DNA from: Fodinibius sediminis | Lineage (GTDB): Bacteria; Bacteroidota; Rhodothermia; Balneolales; Balneolaceae | Reading direction: 5' to 3' | Assembly: GCF_900182555.1 (NCBI RefSeq) | Contig: NZ_FXTH01000001.1 | Coordinates: forward strand, 124,001 to 188,000 | Length of the DNA stretch: 64,000 nt | Translations under genes and position numbers: made by a program | The notes under the pieces: model-generated | Databases searched by the model: none | The model's input: the letters and a program-made list of their open reading frames with translations, nothing else | Told to the model about the DNA's origin: nothing | Shown: piece after piece, positions 25,685 through 34,231 of the stretch | Numbering within the stretch: position 1 is the first letter of the stretch | Layout of the letters: the number at the start of each line of letters is the position of its first letter

Positions 25685-26341
25685 TTACCGATGCAGACCG
25701 CACTCCGTTTTCGACTGACTGTTCCACCGACCCTCGCGCCCCATCCCCGGTGCGGTGCAATGCGTACAGCCAACGGAATGATAGCCTTTTTCCCTGAGGG
25801 GATGCTGGGGCAACCCATGGCCGACGATATATTCCTGAACCAGCGAACTGTCCCAGTCAATCAGCGGGTAAAATTTCAGCATCTCATCCTTCCTGTCTAC
25901 AATCTGGAGCCGGCTTCGGTGGCTGTTCTGAAAACCGATCAACCCCGACATCCAGACATCATGCTTTTCTTTTATTTTCTTGATTGGCTCCACTTTGTTG
26001 ATTTGACAGCACCGGTCAGCATCCTGGCTCCATAGCTGTTTTTTCCTCGTCATGGCATGCTGATCGGAATTGGGACGCAGATCAATCACATTCAGGTCGA
26101 GGAGCCTGGTCAGCCTCTTCTTATAGGAAAGTGTTTCCTCAAAATGATAGCCGGTATCTATAAAGTAGACTGGACATTCCGGCTTGATACGACTTACCAG
26201 GTGTAACAGCACGGCCGAGGTCGTCCCAAACGAAGAAGTAACCAGCACCTTTTCAAAGGAGTTGAAAATCTGAGCGACCCGTGCGTCGACAATTTTGGTT
26301 GAAAGCGACTGATTTATCTTTTCTTTATTGACAAGATACAT
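25685..26341 (-). CDS. cysH: Assimilatory adenylyl-/phosphoadenylyl-sulfate reductase (CysH family)
   Basis: The enzyme reduces activated sulfate to sulfite in cysteine synthesis. The 218 residues carry a C111-C112 pair (DRCCQINKV) and C192-x-x-C195 (GCTHC), the ligands of the [4Fe-4S] cluster that marks APS-reducing bacterial enzymes, plus the catalytic C214 in ECGLH near the end. SSFGTTSAV (36-44) corresponds to the P-loop-like site. The nearest gene, a crotonase, is divergent, and no cysD, cysN or cysI is here. APS preference is inferred from the cluster cysteines; PAPS cannot be excluded. Confidence 0.92.
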   Translation of the reverse strand: MYLVNKEKINQSLSTKIVDARVAQIFNSFEKVLVTSSFGTTSAVLLHLVSRIKPECPVYFIDTGYHFEETLSYKKRLTRLLDLNVIDLRPNSDQHAMTRKKQLWSQDADRCCQINKVEPIKKIKEKHDVWMSGLIGFQNSHRSRLQIVDRKDEMLKFYPLIDWDSSLVQEYIVGHGLPQHPLREKGYHSVGCTHCTAPGMGREGRWNSQSKTECGLHR

Positions 26342-26398
26342 ATAGATTCTTTTTTGAGACTATCTTCGTCCACATTCAAATCAAGCCTTAATCTAACA

Positions 26399-27157
26399 GT
26401 GAATAATTTAAAAGTCGAATATAAAAATAAGACCTGTCACGCCATTGTCAACCGACCCGGCACCCACAACGCCATCAATTTCCAAATCATGAGAGAGCTG
26501 GAAGGTCTCCTGGGGGACCTTGAGTCTGATCAGACTACGCGCTGTCTTATTCTATCGGGCGCCGGTTCCAAAACATTTATCTCCGGCGGTGACCTCCGGG
26601 AGTTTCACAGGCTGAAAAGCGCAGAAGAAGCCCGGGCGATGGCCAGCCGTATGCTGAGCATCCTGACCCGTATTGAGAAGCTTCCCTGCTGGACCATCGC
26701 CGGCATTAATGGTTCAACCTTCGGCGGAGGATGGGAAACCATGCTGGCCTTTGATTTTCGCATGGCAGCCGAACAAGCGACCTTCTGCTTTACCCAGGCT
26801 CAGTTTTACCTGCCCCCGGGCTGGGGTGGATTGACGAGACTCGTGGAACGGGTGGGACGTTCAACCGCCCTGCAGTGGCTGGCGGAGGCTAAACAGATTA
26901 ATGCCCGCAAAGCACTGCGCTGCAACCTCATCGACCGCATTGTGGATTCCAATAACCTGCTTCCGGAGGCCCGGGCGTGGGCCGAGAAACTCGGACGGCA
27001 CGACCGGGCGTTTATTCGAGATCTCAAAGAGGGGGCCCTGAGAGCTGCCCCGGCGCGATGGGAGGCCATTGAAGCCGAAACCGATGCCTTTGCCCGATGG
27101 TGGGAGGATGAACGTCACCGGCTGCAGGTAAAAAACTTTTTAGAAGACCGCCTGTAA
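26399..27157 (+). CDS. Crotonase-fold enoyl-CoA hydratase/isomerase family protein
   Basis: A protein of about 252 residues from the GTG at 26399 (a TTG at 26354 is the other in-frame option). The oxyanion-hole parts are ISGGDLREF (61-69) and FGGGWE (108-113). The first crotonase glutamate position is E113; the second, normally AQPEI, reads TQAQF, so a glutamine replaces it. A PPGWGGLTRLVERVG run (139-153) is close to the PSWGGTTRLVE of ethylmalonyl-CoA decarboxylase-type crotonases, suggesting a decarboxylase or isomerase more than a classical hydratase; this is inference. It diverges from cysH with a gap of only 57 bases. Confidence 0.85.
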   Translation: MNNLKVEYKNKTCHAIVNRPGTHNAINFQIMRELEGLLGDLESDQTTRCLILSGAGSKTFISGGDLREFHRLKSAEEARAMASRMLSILTRIEKLPCWTIAGINGSTFGGGWETMLAFDFRMAAEQATFCFTQAQFYLPPGWGGLTRLVERVGRSTALQWLAEAKQINARKALRCNLIDRIVDSNNLLPEARAWAEKLGRHDRAFIRDLKEGALRAAPARWEAIEAETDAFARWWEDERHRLQVKNFLEDRL

Positions 27158-27186
27158 TTTCTGTCACCTGAATCTCCTCTCACGAC

Positions 27187-28425
27187 CTACTCTTCAATCT
27201 TTTTCCGTAACATCATTTTTGTTTCATAGTGCCTGTCTCTGCGCAGCAGTTCTACACGCATGGAGTCGCCTTCGGCGTATTCTCTGAGCAGGGCCTGGGC
27301 ATGCATTTTACTCTGAACACGCTCATCCCCGATCTTCAGGATGATGTCACCCGGCATTATTCCAGCTTCAAAAGCGGGTCCGTCCCTGTTGACGCTCTGT
27401 ACCAATAAGCCGGGGATGACGCGGAGATTATATTTCGCTGCCATCTGATAAGTCATCTCCGTTGTCGTAAAGCCGGGGTCAAAAGGCAAATGTACCTCAC
27501 CTGACGAGGCCAGCTGACGAATAATTTTCTGAACCCGGTTGCTGGGAATAGCGAAGCCGAGGCCCACAAAACCACTGCTGGTCCCCCCCGTAAAAATAAA
27601 GGTATTTACTCCAATCACCTTCCCTTCACTGTCAACCAGGGGTCCCCCCGAATTACCGCGGTTGATGGCGGCATCCGTCTGTATCATATCCACATAGACG
27701 CGGGGCTCATTGGGGTTGGGACGAAAGTCTCGATTTACAGCACTGACAACCCCCACTGTTACCGAGGGCTGGGCGGATTCGAACAGGCCAAAGGGATTTC
27801 CCACGGCCAGCGACCACTCACCTACAATAACACTGTCGGAATTACCGAACTCAACCTTCGGAAAGGAACGATCGGCATGCATTTTCAGCAGGGTCAGGTC
27901 CGCCAGTTCATCCGTGCCGAGCACTTCGGCCTCATACTGCTCCCCATCGGGAAGCGACACCATCACTTTTTTGGCATTGGCCCCCGCTACATGCTGGTTG
28001 GTGACAATCAGGCCGTCTTCGCTGATAATAAAACCCGAGCCCATACTGCTTACCTCGCGTTCTATCGGGGCCGAGAAGAACCGGTTATAAAACTGGTCGA
28101 ACCCCAGCCGGCGCCCGCCCTGTATCACTTCTGTGACGGTAATACTCACAACGGCCGGACTTACTTTCTCGACGGCGCGAGTAATGGCCGTCTCCCGGCT
28201 TTCATTAATAGTCGTCTGGGCTACTCTCCGCTCCTGCTGCTGACCTGCCGGGATTCCTCCTGTTTCCGCAGGCCGGGATGTAAAAGTGGAAAGCGATGTT
28301 CCCGAGGCCCGATTGGTAATCCTGTCACGCTCAGCACTTACCTCGCTCCGGCGCAAGTTGTCTGAACAGCCTGCTCCCGCCAGGAACAGCAATAGTACCA
28401 CGGTAAAGAAAAGTTTATACTTCAT
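27187..28425 (-). CDS. HtrA/Deg-type serine protease with one PDZ domain, lipoprotein
   Basis: A 412-residue protein with a lipoprotein signal (LAGAGC, C20), then a trypsin-like domain with the triad H145 (VTNQHVAG), D176 (ELADLTLL) and S259 (NRGNSGGPL). A single PDZ domain lies near 310-405, with VQSVNRDGPAFEAGIMPGDI. HtrA/Deg proteases act on misfolded envelope proteins. It is on the reverse strand, 20 bases downstream of the DHH gene, and convergent with the crotonase. The lipid anchor would tether it to a membrane facing the periplasm. Confidence 0.94.
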   Translation of the reverse strand: MKYKLFFTVVLLLFLAGAGCSDNLRRSEVSAERDRITNRASGTSLSTFTSRPAETGGIPAGQQQERRVAQTTINESRETAITRAVEKVSPAVVSITVTEVIQGGRRLGFDQFYNRFFSAPIEREVSSMGSGFIISEDGLIVTNQHVAGANAKKVMVSLPDGEQYEAEVLGTDELADLTLLKMHADRSFPKVEFGNSDSVIVGEWSLAVGNPFGLFESAQPSVTVGVVSAVNRDFRPNPNEPRVYVDMIQTDAAINRGNSGGPLVDSEGKVIGVNTFIFTGGTSSGFVGLGFAIPSNRVQKIIRQLASSGEVHLPFDPGFTTTEMTYQMAAKYNLRVIPGLLVQSVNRDGPAFEAGIMPGDIILKIGDERVQSKMHAQALLREYAEGDSMRVELLRRDRHYETKMMLRKKIEE

Positions 28426-28445
28426 CCGTCTCAGGATATTTCGTG

Positions 28446-29429
28446 TTACGGCTTATCGACGCTTACCAGCTGCTTTGAACCAATTTCAACAATTTCCTTG
28501 ATGGTTTCTTCGAGCGGTCCGGGATGCCAGGCACCGGAAGCTTTCTTGTGGCCTCCGCCACCAATCTCTCGGGCCCACTTATTCACATCCACCTCGTCAC
28601 TTTTGGATCGCAGGCTCATTTTGACACCGTCACCGAGTGCCTTAAACAAAATCGCGGCCTTGATGCCGCGAACACTCAGCGGGTAGGCTACAAAGCCCTC
28701 GCAATCATCATTGGTTGTATTGGTTTCGTCAAGCATTTCTTCGGTAACGTACATAATGGCAATTTGATTGTCTTCAAACAATTCAATCGTCCCCATCGCC
28801 CTGCTAAGCAGGTGCAGCTGGTTCAGACTTTTGTTCGAAAACACTTTTTCGGCCACTTCGTTCGGCCGGAACTGCCCCAGCCGCAGCAGCTCCGAGGCGA
28901 TATTCATGGTCTCGGGCGTAACACTATCATACTGCAGGGAACCGGTATCCGTCAGGATGCCCGTATAGAGCGCCTTTGCCACCTGTTCGTCAACCTGGGT
29001 AACATCATTTTGCAGAAAGAGGTGAAAAATAAGTTCACAGGTTGACGATGCTTTTTCGACCGATATGCTAAAGTCGAACCCGTCATGGGGGTCCGGATGA
29101 TGGTCCACCATATAGGTCGGCTTGGGATCATCCTGGATATAGTCGGAATAACTGCCGAACCTTTTGGGAGAGTTTCCATCCAAAACGACATATGCATCGC
29201 ATTTTCTGAGGAGCTTTTCTTTCGGTTCCCGAACAGGGAAATATTCTGAAAGCCATTGCAGATTCAACGGGACCGGATCATCATTGAAGGCGTAGGCTTT
29301 GATGCCGTTTTTTTTCAGCCAGAGGCAGGTTGCCACCTGCGCGCCGATACAGTCTCCGTCGGGGCGTATATGTGAATATACACCCACGGTGCGATATTGC
29401 TTAAGCTTTTGGATGAGTTCTTCAAACAT
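28446..29429 (-). CDS. DHH-family phosphoesterase (NrnA/PAP phosphatase type)
   Basis: A 327-residue DHH-DHHA1 protein, the family of bacterial nanoRNases/3'-phosphoadenosine 5'-phosphate phosphatases. Metal-binding motifs are HIRPDGD (20-26), VVLDGNSPKR (about 86-95) and DHHPD (110-114); the DHHA1 substrate motif GGGHKKASG is near 291-299. NrnA degrades oligoribonucleotides of 2-5 bases and can dephosphorylate PAP; an APS/PAPS-type reductase (cysH) is 2 kb away, though no direct link is shown. It precedes the htrA-like gene on the same strand. Confidence 0.93.
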   Translation of the reverse strand: MFEELIQKLKQYRTVGVYSHIRPDGDCIGAQVATCLWLKKNGIKAYAFNDDPVPLNLQWLSEYFPVREPKEKLLRKCDAYVVLDGNSPKRFGSYSDYIQDDPKPTYMVDHHPDPHDGFDFSISVEKASSTCELIFHLFLQNDVTQVDEQVAKALYTGILTDTGSLQYDSVTPETMNIASELLRLGQFRPNEVAEKVFSNKSLNQLHLLSRAMGTIELFEDNQIAIMYVTEEMLDETNTTNDDCEGFVAYPLSVRGIKAAILFKALGDGVKMSLRSKSDEVDVNKWAREIGGGGHKKASGAWHPGPLEETIKEIVEIGSKQLVSVDKP

Positions 29430-29578
29430 AATAACGGATTAGACCGCGAAAAATAAGCTTAATAAAATGATACATAGCTTCGAAGAAAGCAATATTTTTT
29501 TCGGGCTTAAATCTTAGTCGTTTTTACCTTATCATACCCTCTCTGCCGCTTTTAACCGTCACTGTGAGTGGAACAACA

Positions 29579-30208
29579 ATGAATCGTATCCTGATACTGT
29601 GCAATGGGAACCCACCCTCCAGGCAACTTTTGGAGGAGCATCACCGGGCATCAGATTATCTGATTGCAGCGGACGGCGGGGGCAATGTGGCACTCAGCAT
29701 GGGGGTAGCTCCTGATATTGTTATCGGGGACCTCGACAGTTTTAAAGAAAACGGCTCTCATTCCTTTGATATCATCCGGCAGGCAGATCAAGAAACCAAT
29801 GATCTCGAGAAAGCTCTGCTGCTGGCCCGGCGTGAGGGTGGACGAAAGATCGACATCCTCGGCGCAACCGGCCTCCGACTGGACCATACACTGAAAAATC
29901 TATCCGTGCTTAAACAGTTCAACGATGCTTTTCATCAAATAAGCATTATTGACGATTTTGGACAAACACTGCTTCTACCCCGCACATTCCGCTCTCCCAT
30001 CGGCATCGGGACCCCTGTTTCCCTTTTTCCCCTGTCCGGCAAAGTGACGGGCATCACAACTGCCGGCCTCCAATATCCCCTCCGCGACGGTATCCTTGAA
30101 AACGGCGTGCGCGACGGATCATCCAATAAGGTAGTCGAAAGCCCGGTGGAAATCAGCTACAAGCAAGGCGACCTGCTGTTGTTTATTGCACGTAAGCCTC
30201 TTCGCTGA
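29579..30208 (+). CDS. Thiamine diphosphokinase (thiamine pyrophosphokinase)
   Basis: TPK transfers a pyrophosphate from ATP to thiamine to make thiamine diphosphate directly. The 209 residues show AADGGGNVALSMGV (about 31-44), the DLDSF metal motif (near 51-55), DQETNDLEKAL (about 70-80) and DHTLKNL, all family signatures. ATG 29579 (MNRILIL) is preferred over GTG 29564. It stands apart from the thiamine operon at 33.6-39.6 kb, which makes TPP through ThiL, so this gene likely serves thiamine salvage. Confidence 0.93.
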   Translation: MNRILILCNGNPPSRQLLEEHHRASDYLIAADGGGNVALSMGVAPDIVIGDLDSFKENGSHSFDIIRQADQETNDLEKALLLARREGGRKIDILGATGLRLDHTLKNLSVLKQFNDAFHQISIIDDFGQTLLLPRTFRSPIGIGTPVSLFPLSGKVTGITTAGLQYPLRDGILENGVRDGSSNKVVESPVEISYKQGDLLLFIARKPLR

Positions 30209-30345
30209 ACCCCAGCTGTCCGCGGGAACCTGACAATCCTTTTCAGCTGCTGCCGGGAACTCGCCGGCTTCACATCGAACATCCGGCATCGCACCTAAAG
30301 CTTGCCCTTTTTTGAAGAGCAAGGGAAAAACCTCCCTTCCCGGTT

Positions 30346-30795
30346 CTATTCGTTTTCAACCTCTGTTTCGATCTCACTTCCCTCCTGTTCCTGCAGCCGA
30401 ATCCTGACCCGCTCCATAACCTGCAAAGCCTCATCAGCCTGAGTTGCCATGCCTTGCAGATGTTCACGAAGCTGCTCCATGTCCTTACGCATCTCCTGGT
30501 CACGCATCATCTCCTCATCCTGGAACATAAGGTTAAACTGCTCCGCGGCATTTTTCATGTTTCCGAGGGTCATCTGCATCTGTTCATTAAACCGGTGCAT
30601 CAGCTGGTAATGACTCTGCAACTGCTGTATCTGTTGGTTTATCTGCCGGTTCATCGCATGCGTCCGTTCAATAAGCTGGTTAATCCTCTGTACGGTCTCC
30701 TGCATCTGCTGCTGTTCCGGCTGCTGGGCAAAACCCGGAAGCGCTGTCATACAGCCAATAAATATGATCGTTAGCGCTCTTACAAGTGTTTTCAT
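30346..30795 (-). CDS. Small exported coiled-coil protein of unknown function
   Basis: A 149-residue protein with a signal peptide (about 1-24, ending LPGFAQ). The mature part is almost entirely helical and rich in Gln, Glu and Met, with a heptad pattern (VQRINQLIERTHAMNRQI and EQFNLMFQDEEMMRDQ), then an acidic tail (EIETEVENE). It has no Cys and no recognisable domain. It might form a helical bundle in the periplasm; the function is unknown. The preferred start is MKTLVRAL at 30795. It is convergent with the TPK gene and divergent from mtgA, so it stands alone. Confidence 0.7.
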   Translation of the reverse strand: MKTLVRALTIIFIGCMTALPGFAQQPEQQQMQETVQRINQLIERTHAMNRQINQQIQQLQSHYQLMHRFNEQMQMTLGNMKNAAEQFNLMFQDEEMMRDQEMRKDMEQLREHLQGMATQADEALQVMERVRIRLQEQEGSEIETEVENE

Positions 30796-31061
30796 AGGAA
30801 TCTTTGAATATTCTGTTAATCCGTTGCTGGTCATACTTCATAGAAAGTTCAATAATCTGCCAACCTTCTGATGACCATAAAACTCCCTGTTAACCTGTGG
30901 TCTTCTTTCTCTGACGGGTGTAGTCATAAAGATTACAAGTACCGATTTGACCATATTTCAACACGGCTTTCCAACCCTGACCAGAATTTTTTCTTCATTC
31001 TGACAAAGCATGCCTATATTTTGTAAGTTTTTGAGACTTGCAGGGGTAAATCAAATCAAAC
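30796..31061. other. Intergenic region, divergent control region
   Basis: These 266 bases separate the coiled-coil gene (reverse) and mtgA (forward). I see no gene or clear terminator. AT-rich sequence near 31014-31021 includes TATATTTTG, a -7-like element about 40 bases before the mtgA ATG. CAGAAT/ATTCTG forms a 6-bp inverted repeat at about 30983-31004. Confidence 0.4.
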
Positions 31062-31781
31062 ATGGCAAAACGTTTTCAACGCTACCGCTCAAAAATACTA
31101 CGATGGACCGGGCGAATTGCGGGAACATTGGTCGTCACCTCGCTGCTCGCGGTCCTGCTTCTGCGCTGGATCCCTCCCATCAGCTCCTCTTTCATGATTC
31201 AGCGCGCGCTCTCCGCCTGGTGGAATGGAGAGGAGAATTTTGACCTTCACTACAGCTGGACTGACTGGGAAGGAATTTCGCCCCACCTCAAGATTGCGGC
31301 TGTTACTTCCGAAGATCAAAGCTTTGCCAGTCACTGGGGAATTGACTGGTCCTCTGTTCAAAAAGCGCTGGATGAATACAACCGGGGCGGTGACCTTAGG
31401 GGAGCAAGCACCATTACCCAGCAGACAGCCAAAAACCTATTCCTGTGGTCTGACCAGACGTATCTGCGAAAAGGGATTGAAGCCTATTTTGCCCTGGTCA
31501 TTGAACTGTTCTGGTCCAAGAAGCGTATTCTTGAAGTCTACCTGAATATCGCGGAATTCGGCGATGGCATCTATGGTGTTCAGGCTGCCGCCGAGCACTA
31601 TTTCAACACCACCCCCGGCAATCTTTCAAGGTCCCAAAGTGCGCTCATGGTTACGGCCCTTCCCTCCCCCAGGCGCTATAACCTGGCCCAGCCCTCCGGT
31701 TACATGCTCCAGCGGCGCGACTGGGTACTGCGCTACATGGACCTGCTGGGCAATGCCCATTACCTGGAAAAGCTTGACTGA
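31062..31781 (+). CDS. mtgA: Monofunctional biosynthetic peptidoglycan transglycosylase
   Basis: A 239-residue GT51 glycosyltransferase that polymerises lipid II into glycan strands without a transpeptidase domain. A single membrane helix lies near 20-40. Motifs are EDQSFASHWGIDW (motif 1, about 86-98 with the catalytic Glu), GASTITQQTAKN (motif 2), RKGIEAYFALVIELFWSKKRILE (motif 3, cut here at KKRILE), YLNIAEFG (motif 4) and ALPSPRRYN. Length and domains match E. coli MtgA. It converges with the HemW-like gene. Confidence 0.95.
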   Translation: MAKRFQRYRSKILRWTGRIAGTLVVTSLLAVLLLRWIPPISSSFMIQRALSAWWNGEENFDLHYSWTDWEGISPHLKIAAVTSEDQSFASHWGIDWSSVQKALDEYNRGGDLRGASTITQQTAKNLFLWSDQTYLRKGIEAYFALVIELFWSKKRILEVYLNIAEFGDGIYGVQAAAEHYFNTTPGNLSRSQSALMVTALPSPRRYNLAQPSGYMLQRRDWVLRYMDLLGNAHYLEKLD

Positions 31782-31790
31782 ACCAGTCCG

Positions 31791-32918
31791 TTAATGAAGG
31801 GTAATCAGATCAAGGATTATCGCATCCGCTATTTTGATTCCACGGTCCGAGAGCCTAAGCCGGGAATCAAGCGTGAGTTTCCCCTCTTCTTGGCGCTCCC
31901 TCAAATAAGCAATCTGCCGTCCGCTGAAGGAGTACAAATATCTTTTATTTAGTTGATCAAAGCTAACCCCCTCACGTGTCCTCAATCCCATCATCAGCCG
32001 CTCCTCGGCCAGCTGTTCCAGGGTCAGTCTTTCAGCATCGCTGCTGACATCTTCGCCCCTGAGGAATTCACGCAAGCTACGTTTTTGCTCCCATCGCACA
32101 GCCTCCCCCTCCCACCAGAAGGAGTGCGCCCCCGGCCCCAGGCCAAGATAATTGTGATGATTCCAATAGCTGCTGTTATGTACCGCCTCATAGCCGGGAC
32201 GGCTGTAGTTGCTTACCTCATACCGTTCAATGCCCTGATCTATCAGCCGGGCATTAACCAAGTCAAAGTGGGCCGCCACCATCTCCTCTTCCGGTGGTAT
32301 AACCCGTCCCAGCTTCACCTGTTTTCCCAGCCGGGTTCGGTCTTCCACAGTCAGAGAGTATGCAGATACATGCGGAGGATCAAAGTCCAGCAGCAGGTCC
32401 AGGTCTTTTTCCAGCTCCTCCAACTGCTGCCCCGGATTTCCATAGATAAGGTCCACCGTATAAGCTTCAAAAGCCGATTTATCCAGGAGGCGCAGACAGT
32501 CCAGCGCCTCCTCGCGGGAATGGGCCCGGTGCATAAATTCCAGCAGGGCCGGCTGAAAGCTTTGCACCCCCATGCTCAGCCTGGTTATCCCCAGGGAATA
32601 AAGATCCTCCAGGAACTCTGCATGCACATCATCCGGGTTCACCTCAAAGGTGATCTCACGAACTTCCATCGGGAATGTACGGCGAACAGCCTCCAGAATT
32701 CGTTCCACCTGCCGGGGTTCCAGAAGCGAAGGCGTGCCCCCGCCGAAGTAGATGGTCTGCACTGCCTCGGAAGTGAAAGAGGAGGCCTCATAGGATTCGA
32801 TTTCCGAAACAAGGCGTTGCACAAAGTGCTCCCGCTCGGAGGTCCGGGTCACAAAATAGAAATCGCAATAGGAACACGCCTGTTTGCAGAACGGAATATG
32901 GATATAGATTCCAGCCAA
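31791..32918 (-). CDS. hemW: HemW-like radical SAM protein
   Basis: A 375-residue radical SAM enzyme of the HemN/HemW group. The cluster motif is C11-x3-C15-x2-C18 (CKQACSYC), followed by the family GGGTPSLL and TFEVNPDD motifs and the C-terminal HemN_C domain with LGPGAHSF near 245. HemW is a heme-trafficking/insertion protein, often mislabelled coproporphyrinogen III oxidase. The short start and the CKQACSYCDFYF form favour HemW over the oxidase HemN, whose motif is PFC-x3-C-x2-C with a longer N-terminus. It is downstream of the carbonic-anhydrase-like gene, 58 bases away. Confidence 0.92.
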   Translation of the reverse strand: MAGIYIHIPFCKQACSYCDFYFVTRTSEREHFVQRLVSEIESYEASSFTSEAVQTIYFGGGTPSLLEPRQVERILEAVRRTFPMEVREITFEVNPDDVHAEFLEDLYSLGITRLSMGVQSFQPALLEFMHRAHSREEALDCLRLLDKSAFEAYTVDLIYGNPGQQLEELEKDLDLLLDFDPPHVSAYSLTVEDRTRLGKQVKLGRVIPPEEEMVAAHFDLVNARLIDQGIERYEVSNYSRPGYEAVHNSSYWNHHNYLGLGPGAHSFWWEGEAVRWEQKRSLREFLRGEDVSSDAERLTLEQLAEERLMMGLRTREGVSFDQLNKRYLYSFSGRQIAYLRERQEEGKLTLDSRLRLSDRGIKIADAIILDLITLH

Positions 32919-32976
32919 GACATCAATAAGGTTAGTTCATGACTCTTTCTGTTCCTGCATCACTCATAAGCAGCCC

Positions 32977-33522
32977 TCAGCCTCTGGTGTAGAAGGGGTT
33001 GGTCTCGTAGGTATCTTTCTGCATGTAGGCGCGGGAGTATTTCACATAATTGTCAGCATGCTCTTTGATGGATGCGACCTCTTCATCCGTAAGCTTCCGG
33101 GTCTGCCTTGCCGGGGAGCCCATATACATATAGCCGGCCTCCAGGCGCTTGCCCGGCGGAACCAGGCTGCCGGCGGCAACCATAACATCCGATTCGATAA
33201 CTGCTTTGTCGAGCACTGTGGCATGAATACCAATAAGTGCCCGGTCGTGGATGGTACAACCGTGGATCATGGCGTTATGTCCCACGGTAACTTCGCTGCC
33301 GATCCTGGTGGGACCGGTCTGGTTCATCACATGGATGCATGCATTATCCTGGATATTGGTCCGTTCACCGATCTCAATCCAGTTTACATCGCCGCGGATG
33401 GTCGTGTTGAACCAGACGCTGCTCTCTTTGCCCAGTACAACATCCCCGATGATATCCGCACTTGGCGCCACAAAGACAGATTCCGGGTAGTCGGGTTTTC
33501 GGTCAAGAAATTCGTAAATCAT
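32977..33522 (-). CDS. Gamma-class carbonic anhydrase family protein
   Basis: A 181-residue left-handed beta-helix protein built from hexapeptide repeats (for example VFVAPSADIIGDVVLG and SSVWFNTTIRGDV). The three zinc histidines appear in ACIHVM and in HNAMIHG (H-x4-H). The YrdA/PaaY/CaiE branch of gamma carbonic anhydrases is metal-binding, but activity varies, so function is family inference. ATG 33522 (MIYEFL) is the preferred start. It is in a reverse strand group with hemW. Confidence 0.93.
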   Translation of the reverse strand: MIYEFLDRKPDYPESVFVAPSADIIGDVVLGKESSVWFNTTIRGDVNWIEIGERTNIQDNACIHVMNQTGPTRIGSEVTVGHNAMIHGCTIHDRALIGIHATVLDKAVIESDVMVAAGSLVPPGKRLEAGYMYMGSPARQTRKLTDEEVASIKEHADNYVKYSRAYMQKDTYETNPFYTRG

Positions 33523-33586
33523 AACAACTAAAAACATTAATTACTGGCATAATCAGACAGCACCACAGGCTGTTTTCTGACCAATT

Positions 33587-33610
33587 GTTATAAGTTAGTG
33601 AACTCATAAC
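33587..33610 (-). terminator. Palindromic hairpin just after thiE
   Basis: GTTATAAGTT and AACTCATAAC pair at 9 of 10 positions around an AGTG loop, beginning right after the thiE stop on the reverse strand. No long T-run follows (next bases on that strand are AATTGG). It may mark the 3' end of the thiamine operon. Confidence 0.45.
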
Positions 33611-34231
33611 TCAGAACAAACCCATAAACGCTCTTGCTTTTTGATAGGGATCCCGGGCCATGCAGATGGCCGAAGATACAGCAATCATATCAGCCCCCGC
33701 CCCGATAACCTCCGGAGCGTTGTCGAGCGTGATCCCCCCGATGGCCACCACGGGAATAGAAAGCGCACTGCATACCTCCCGAAGCATCTCCAGCCCGCGG
33801 GGCGGGTAATCTTTTTTCTTTGTTTGGGATTCAAAAATATGACCCAGCGCCACATAGTCGGCTCCCTGCTGCTCTACCAGACGAGCTTCCTCCACTGTGG
33901 ATGAGCTGCCCCCAATAATTCTTGCTTCTCCCAGCAAAGAACGAGCCGTCTTGATTGGAAGATCGTCCTGCCCGAGATGAACACCGTCTGCCTTACCGGC
34001 CAGCACATAGTCGGCCCGGTCATTGACGATAAGAGAGGTGCCCGTGCCCGCAAGGCTGTCAGCAATACCCCTGATATCAGCAAGTGCCCGGCGCCCCCCG
34101 GTCTCCTTGTTCCGGTACTGCACCACTGGCACACCGGCTCTTTGGGCCTGCTCGGCAAGCTCTCTGTGGCTAAAACGCTGCTGCCTGCTGGTATCGGTAA
34201 TCAGGTAAACACCAGATAATCTATTGCTCAT
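33611..34231 (-). CDS. thiE: Thiamine phosphate synthase ThiE
   Basis: ThiE couples HMP-pyrophosphate and thiazole phosphate to thiamine phosphate. The 206-residue TIM barrel has VVQYRNKETGG, NDRADYV, the phosphate and Mg motif ADGVHLGQDDLP, and a QTKKKDYPPRG loop, all full ThiE features. The start ATG (34229-34231) overlaps the stop of the tenI-like gene (ATGA), so translation is coupled. It is the last gene of the thiamine operon. A longer frame reaching 34255 is less likely. Confidence 0.95.
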   Translation of the reverse strand: MSNRLSGVYLITDTSRQQRFSHRELAEQAQRAGVPVVQYRNKETGGRRALADIRGIADSLAGTGTSLIVNDRADYVLAGKADGVHLGQDDLPIKTARSLLGEARIIGGSSSTVEEARLVEQQGADYVALGHIFESQTKKKDYPPRGLEMLREVCSALSIPVVAIGGITLDNAPEVIGAGADMIAVSSAICMARDPYQKARAFMGLF

